Positions 59,330-64,000 of a stretch of 64,000 bases of DNA are shown in pieces. How positions within the stretch are numbered: position 1 is the stretch's first letter; the number at the start of each line of letters is the position of its first letter. The position numbers were made by a program, and so were the translations under genes. Location of the stretch: assembly GCA_008508345.1 (NCBI GenBank), contig QNGE01000280.1:258350-322349 (forward strand). The letters are read 5' to 3'. The notes below the pieces were generated by a model, which saw only the letters and a list, made by a program, of their open reading frames with translations, was not told where the DNA came from and made no database searches. Source of the stretch: Paragonimus westermani (taxonomy: Eukaryota > Platyhelminthes > Trematoda > Plagiorchiida > Troglotrematidae).

Positions 59330-60804
59330 CGTTTTCCGCAATATCCATTCATTTTTTGGAAAATCACACAAGGGAGTGGCTATCAAGTGCATGTGTACGA
59401 ACTGTCTCAGTCCGTTCAATAAATTACTGGAAATCAGACAGTTAATTCATGACACTCAACCCCACAAGTTTGCTTCCACGGAAGCCCGGCTTACAGGTGA
59501 TATCAGTGACAGTGAAGTGAGTGTCCCGGGGGATTCAGTTTACCGGGCTGACTCCGCCCGAGGGAGGTCGGGGTTTTGCGATTTCCATTCGATATTATCT
59601 CTTGACGCTCACGGTTATTGGTGGATTTCAGTCCTCTGATAAATGTAACGCTCTGTGGCTTCCACTAACACAGCGTGGCCAAGAGACACTCCTGGTAATG
59701 AATTTTTATCGTTATCCTTCATCCGACGTCTCCGACGACGAAAACCACCTAGATCTGCAACGTTTAACTCATCTGCTAATTATGGGTGACTTTATTGTAC
59801 CTCAGATAAACTGGGCACTAGTTTCTCACCAGGAATGTGAAGGCGGATTCTCAACTTCCTCATCGACGCTGATGCGACAGAAGGCGTGCACACAGCACGT
59901 CAGCACCCCGACGCGGCATCGTTTTGGTCAGATTTACTCTTTGTTTGACTTGGTCATAACTAATGAGGGCTACCGGGTAGACATAGGGATCATCGAGCCG
60001 CCACTTGGACACAGTGACCACTCTCTATTAGCCTTTGATTTTGTCTGTTACTGGCTACAACAACCAGCTGAAAGGTCCACCGTTCGAAACATTAATCAGG
60101 CAGATTTCAACGGCCTGGCTTCACTTCTTCTTGACCTGAACCCAGTGGACCAGAAATACCGTACGTTTCAAAGCGCAATTCAGAAAGCGGAAGACTTACT
60201 TATACCGCGCAAACCGTGCATTTTCTCACATCGGCCACCCATTCCACGCAGGATACGTCGTCTTCTCGACAACCGTTCCCAATTAATCGCGAAGCGTAAG
60301 CTTACAGAAGACTCAGAGGACCTGAGCGCGTTCCACATTTTCCGAAACAGGTGTAGACGGGAAATCCGCAAACACGCCAAACTCGAACAAGAGAAGATCC
60401 TTCTCAGAGCCTGCGGGAACAAAAACTTCTTATTTGAGCATATGCGACGACTAAGAAGAAACAAACCTTCAGCCCTTTCTTTACGACTGCCCAACGAGGA
60501 GACTTCATATGACTCCCTAGTTGTGGCCGAGTTATTCAGGGAGTACTACTCGGCAGTCTACAACGTCGCATCCCCGAGCTGGCATCCTGTACTGCCGTTG
60601 CAGAATTTCAGGCAACCACTTGTGACCGCTGAGTCTTCCGTGCTAGATGTTGAAGATCTTTTACTCAAGGTTAATTCATACAATTCTATGAGTCCTGACA
60701 TGATCCATCTCAGAATACTCAAGGAAGCGGCCGTTAATCTGCCGGAACCCCTTCATAAGCTGTTCAAACAAACACTCAAGACCACCGTTCTCCCTAACGC
60801 ATAG
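59330..60804 (+). pseudogene. CR1-d endonuclease and linker
   Basis: Starts in frame 59223-59639 with CMCTNCLSPFNKLLEIRQL and IHDTQPHKFAS (in CR1-a the block reads VHDTSPHILAL), then switches frame at about 59600 into the longest ORF of the window (59521-60804, 427 codons; its first 30 codons are out of frame with the protein). This has CNALWLPL, HLLIMGDFIVPQINW (GDxN altered to GDFI), LGHSDHSLLAFDF with the SDH motif, the basic linker KHAKLEQEKILLRACGNKN and MSPDMIHLRILKEAA at the RT start. Loss of the asparagine in GDxN would cripple nuclease activity. Confidence 0.87.
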
Positions 60805-61099
60805 AAATAGACGACGGTCACACCTATATTTAGAGTGGATGACTGACATAGTCCGGCCATCTATCGGACAATCAGCCTCACTAGCATTCCGTGCAAAATG
60901 ATGGAGCGCCTACTAAAGTGCGCCATATTTACTCGCCTCTTATCAAATAATCTGTTCTCTTTCACCCAGCATGGCTTCCATCCTAATCGGCCATGCGTAA
61001 CAAACGCTTATTTTCATGGATAGTCTGACGGAGGCCAAAGGTAATGGCTTCACTGTTAAACAGATTGGGAATAACACAACGTTTCGCGCAAGTTGTAAT

Positions 61100-61140
61100 A
61101 CTCTACGTTTCAACCACCTCGGGTGGCCTTCCTCAGGAGT
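61100..61140 (-). ncRNA. Hammerhead-ribozyme-like motif (minus-strand copy)
   Basis: Exact mirror of 61171-61211 in the other arm of the fold-back, so both strands encode the same motif. In a read-through transcript the two arms would pair with each other and compete with ribozyme folding. Confidence 0.55.
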
Positions 61141-61170
61141 GTTGTAATCGAATTACAAATCGATTACAAC

Positions 61171-61211
61171 ACTCCTGAGGAAGGCCACCCGAGGTGGTTG
61201 AAACGTAGAGT
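61171..61211 (+). ncRNA. Hammerhead-ribozyme-like motif (plus-strand copy)
   Basis: ACTC (61171-61174), the core word CTGAGGA (61175-61181), one extra A, a 7-bp stem GGCCACC/GGTGGTT (two G-T pairs) with loop CGA (61183-61199), GAAA (61200-61203), then CGTA and GAGT (61208-61211), which pairs with the initial ACTC. This matches the hammerhead order: stem I, CUGANGA, stem II, GAAA, stem III, cleavage base, stem I. Stem III is reduced to the self-complementary ACGU. Small variants of this kind, reported with Penelope-like retroelements, work as dimers paired through that palindrome. Against it: the extra A before stem II departs from the classic core. Activity is not shown. Confidence 0.55.
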
Positions 61212-62170
61212 ATTACAACTTGCTCGAAACGTTGTGTTATTCCCAATCTGTCTATCAATAATATGTTAAACACGACGCCCAAACAATTCATTCGTACATT
61301 TGGTGCGGATATCTTACAACTAAGTAATGGCTTCACCTCAGATGCTATCTTTTTTGATTTCGCCGAGGCTTTTGACCGTGCCCCACGTGGCCCCCTAAAA
61401 CACAAGCTGGAAGCCTACGGTAATAAAGGAGAGGTTCTTCACTGGATTGCCTCTTTTTTCTGATACTAGAACTTTTGGAGTTGAGACCGGATCAGACCTT
61501 TTGTTTTCCTCTTCCATCTATGTTGAAACTCCCCAAGGGTCAGTGCTAAGTCCTTTGGTATTCCTCACTTGCATCAACGTCCTTCCGAACAATATTTCCA
61601 GCAACTTCATCTTATACGCAGACAACCTGAACATCTGGAATATCACTGATCCCAGTGCACTACAAACTGACCTTGACGCGATCAAGCTTTGGTCGGACAA
61701 TTGGAGTCTCCCACTAAATAATAACAAATGAGTTCACATGTCACTCTGTGGCGACTCTGAAAATGCCTTCGCGATTCATGGTGCGTTTAGTACAGCAGAT
61801 ATAATGCAAATCGACCTGAAGAAAGATCTGGACATCTGGTTTCCGTCTAACTTGTCCTCCAGGTATTACCATGAGATGGCGGAAAAAAAGGATTTGCTGC
61901 TCTCAGGATGATTAGGCGCACTTTCGCCCGCATAGACAAGAAGGCTTTCAAGGAAGTCCAGCCTTCCTTCTGGGGTTGGTAGCAGCGCTTCTAGGGATCG
62001 TTTCAAAGCTTTGCTTAATTTTCATTTATCTAAAATTTCATTATGCGAGTGATCTTACTCTGTTATTGGTATGCACTGTAATCCTCGAGAGCGGTGTTAC
62101 ACCCTGTTTTCAATGATCGTCTTTCAGACCAACGGACGCCCGCTGACACTGAGAAAGGAAAACCGACTGA

Positions 62171-62470
62171 ACCCAGAAACCTTGTGCCATTGCCTTGAAT
62201 TCGTGTATCAATCGCTGAATATGTGTATAGATGTATAAACATAAGTGTATGCATACGCATATGATAATAATGGTATATTTCTTGACGCATTTGTGAGGAA
62301 TACGCTTAGGAGAGGGTGGTCTTGCATGTATACATATATCTGTATATAAATTTGTACAAATATATGTGTACATACATATGCATTGATATGTATGCATATA
62401 TATTTATAGGTACATGTATGTATAAATACATAACCACACAAACACATGCATGTGTATGTCTGTATACATT
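62171..62470 (-). repeat. Repeat R4-b with long TATG/TGCATA microsatellite
   Basis: On the minus strand AAGCGTATTCCTCACAAATG, then CGTCAAGAAATATACC and ATTATTAT, matches R4-a (54640). Alternating-purine/pyrimidine simple repeats lie on both sides (to 62210 and up to 62470). The 156-codon minus ORF 62678-62208 runs through this repeat and is not a gene. Confidence 0.75.
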
Positions 62471-62504
62471 TAGGCGTACGGTTGATAATGACACACGTGT
62501 GGAA

Positions 62505-62660
62505 TTTTAGTTGTGTAACGATGTTTTTGCCATTTAGTAGACGCCATTTGAAATCTCCACTAGGTGGATTGTGTGCATGACTCACTGGCTCCTGCTTATG
62601 TAGTGACCAGCGGTCGTGTTGCTTCTCTAAGGGTCCCGGTTGTAACCATGTTTTATTGCT
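62505..62660 (+). repeat. Dispersed repeat R1, diverged copy (R1-e)
   Basis: TTAGTTGTGTAACG, TGTGTGCATGACTCACTGG, CGTGTTGCTTCTCT and CCCGGTTGTAACC follow the R1 order. Poorly preserved. Confidence 0.5.
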
Positions 62661-64000
62661 TGTCTGTTCTGTACGCAAGATTCTGTGTACGCCTGCTATA
62701 GCAGGCCTGATATGAACTCAGTGCTACTTTCTTCAGCAGTGCAACCAATTGCACGCAGCGAATGTTTGATTCTCTTCCAACGACTCGTCTATTCCTTCAT
62801 TATTCCGGGTCGTTTGACCTGGACCTTCTCGAGCGTTGTTTTACACACTCGAATTTTCCACCCACTTCTATCTTGGCGCGCTCTTGGGTGTCGCAGAGTG
62901 GGTTGCCGCCCATCTCGCGCTTCTTTTTTCTTCGCTCAGTTGCTGTCGTTGGTCCAGGACTAGACTAGAACTAACTGCTTATCATATTCCCTGACATTGA
63001 TGGAAATATGCGGTATTTTTCCAAACCCTCACGCGTTCATTCACTTCGGTGTCTGATCGGCCTACGCTTCGACTGCACTTCAGGAAAGGCGTGTCGAGTT
63101 GTTAGTGGACGAGGGTCGAGTGCATATTATCTTACCCACTACAAAGTGTTGAGCCCGATTAATAATTCTCTTTCCTTCAGCACTTCTGTTTCGCCCCTTT
63201 CCTTTGGTCGCTTTCTGTTTTAACGTCTCACATTTGGTACACCATTAAAAGTTAGTGATCCTGTTCCCACCTCTTTCTTTCGGCACATTCCCACCTGCAC
63301 TCCAAACACCAACTGGCGGGTCCGTTCCGTTTTGTTCAGTCGTCCTACACTTCACTGCGCGTGTTTTTCCCTGACCTCTAATTTAAGCGAGTCCAGAGTC
63401 GTTTTTGTATCGTTACCGATTTTATTATGCGCGTCATCTATTTTTGTTAATCTAAAGTGTATCCGCGTTCATATTTTAATTTTTTTATCGTACGCTTCTT
63501 GACGCGGAAGCAGGTTATACACAGGGTTAGTGATGATACTGTGATCCGCGATCTTCCATCGTCTTAAAATTCATGCCCATCCGGTTCCTGCAATTACCAA
63601 CAACGCGTCAGCGATATGTGAGTATTCAACCTGCACGTCTAACCAGGCAAATTTTCAGCGCTATCATACACTGCGAATCTCCTAAGCCTGATGTGGAGGA
63701 TTGGAACGTTTCTGTCCAGAATCGTGCCTATTTTCTACAATAATTACAGCAGAAAAACCGATTATGGGACAACGACGATTATTGCAAAGAGACGGGGGGA
63801 GCCATTTGTGAGCAAAACACAACAGAAGCAAAGCGCGACAGACCAGTAACTGGCGACTGGAAATTTCAAGTGTACTTGTAACCCTGGACGGTCGAACAAA
63901 CGAGATAATACGGACGTGCAACTAAACAATGTCAATAGTGTCAACAGTCAAAATAAATAGCAAAATACTTGGAATACGTGGCAAACTAAAATTGTCTTTA
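62661..64000. other. No recognisable gene
   Basis: Overlapping short ORFs (62685-62968 in two frames, 63008-63223, 63682-63944 minus) show no domain I recognise. Pyrimidine-rich on the plus strand between 62700 and 63500. Confidence 0.4.

Larger units (their letters stand above)
61060..61251. repeat. Near-perfect 91-bp inverted repeat with 10-bp spacer
   Basis: Arms 61060-61150 and 61161-61251 pair with 90 of 91 positions matching (the one mismatch is at 61087/61224). Any transcript from either strand would fold into one long hairpin. Confidence 0.95.
61054..61323. mobile_element. 270-bp insertion in CR1-d flanked by a 13-bp target-site duplication
   Basis: GTAATGGCTTCAC stands at 61041-61053 and again at 61324-61336; removing the insert and one copy restores the RT frame EAKGNGFTSDAIFF, which agrees with EAKDNGHISDAIFF in CR1-a. 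So insertion and duplication are clear. The insert consists of a 192-bp fold-back (61060-61251) and a 72-bp right tail. The hammerhead-like motif and the fold-back fit a Penelope-element 3' end, inserted tail to tail, but no Penelope coding is present here. Confidence 0.88.
60805..62055 (+). pseudogene. CR1-d reverse transcriptase, interrupted
   Basis: Fingers: SPAIYRTISLTSIPCKMMERLL (about 60850), NLFSFTQHGFHPNRP (60950) up to the insertion. After it: SDAIFFDFAEAFDRAPRGPL with the first catalytic Asp (61340), then in another frame TPQGSVLSPLVFLTCINVLP (61540) and ILYADNLNIW (61610). The active site is YADN instead of YADD, so the second Asp is lost. Thumb blocks stop near 61830; the closing peptide SSASRDRFKALLNFHLSK ends with a stop at about 62050. 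Confidence 0.85.
59140..62170 (+). mobile_element. CR1-like LINE, second family, with nested fold-back insertion (CR1-d)
   Basis: Plus-strand ORF2 of a CR1 family related to, but distinct from, CR1-a. Endonuclease and linker 59330-60804, RT 60800-62055, 3' UTR to about 62170. The 3' UTR shares GAGCGGTG.TACACCC.GTTTTC.ATGA and CTTTCAG with CR1-a. The RT is interrupted by the 270-bp insertion 61054-61323. A deletion removes most of the thumb near 61950. Upstream, R1-c and R1-d may be the ORF1 end. Confidence 0.87.

Noticed and set aside
62208..62678. 156-codon minus ORF
   Set aside because: It runs through a TATG-type microsatellite, giving a tyrosine/cysteine/isoleucine-rich low-complexity peptide, and through repeats R4 and R1-e.
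1..64000. CRISPR array, bacterial defence or biosynthetic operon
   Set aside because: No regularly spaced repeats, no operon-like gene runs and no ribosome-binding sites; the sequence is eukaryotic and transposon-rich.
1..64000. tRNA or rRNA genes
   Set aside because: No cloverleaf with proper A and B boxes at tRNA spacing and no recognisable rRNA core; the only A-box-like hit is in the SINE-like segment at 31577.

Overview
The window looks like eukaryotic, transposon-dominated DNA. A flatworm is the best guess, probably a tapeworm of the diphyllobothriidean type. This is inferred from the mix of RTE, CR1-like, Penelope-like and Ty3/Gypsy elements, the 55-nt intron in the one recognisable host gene, and the absence of any bacterial gene organisation. 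No species can be named from the sequence alone. Almost every coding region is broken by stops, frameshifts, truncation or nested insertion.

Layout. 1-7.8 kb: no recognisable gene, one diverged reverse copy of a dispersed repeat (R1). 7.87-9.3 kb: Penelope-like element (reverse transcriptase plus GIY-YIG nuclease), followed directly by a 5'-truncated Ty3/Gypsy pol remnant (9.59-11.16 kb). 12.8-19.8 kb: the only probable host-gene territory, minus strand, with two leucine-rich-repeat (LRR) exons (15,686-16,549) and weaker candidate exons at 12.8-13.3 and 19.6-19.8 kb; a 0.95-kb inverted repeat (13,592-14,541) lies among them. 24.6-34 kb: several degraded RTE LINE copies with the typical (TGATGA) tail, and a reverse R1 copy. 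34.2-42.8 kb: two truncated plus-strand CR1-like LINEs and one copy of a second repeat (R2).

44-51.2 kb is a nest. A Ty3/Gypsy element (reverse transcriptase and RNase H at 43,984-45,498, integrase at 50,246-51,240) is split by a nearly full-length minus-strand CR1-like LINE (45,499-50,245) that keeps ORF1, ORF2 and a tandemly repeated 5' UTR. The integrase part also carries an exact 400-bp tandem duplication. 51.4-53.4 kb: a better preserved LINE of another lineage. 54.3 kb: an assembly join (one N flanked by 47-bp duplicates). 54.8-57.2 kb: a third Gypsy copy, interrupted in its integrase by R2 and followed by a polypurine tract and probable LTR. 58.4-62.2 kb: two R1 copies, then a second-lineage CR1-like LINE whose RT domain is interrupted by a 270-bp insertion that is mostly a 91-bp fold-back with a hammerhead-ribozyme-like core, flanked by a perfect 13-bp target-site duplication. 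The rest has no recognisable gene.

The window holds no operon-like system. Its interest lies in the order of nesting, the fold-back ribozyme-like insertion, the repeat families, and the damaged LRR gene. No ribosomal RNA, confident tRNA, CRISPR array or bacterial system was found.
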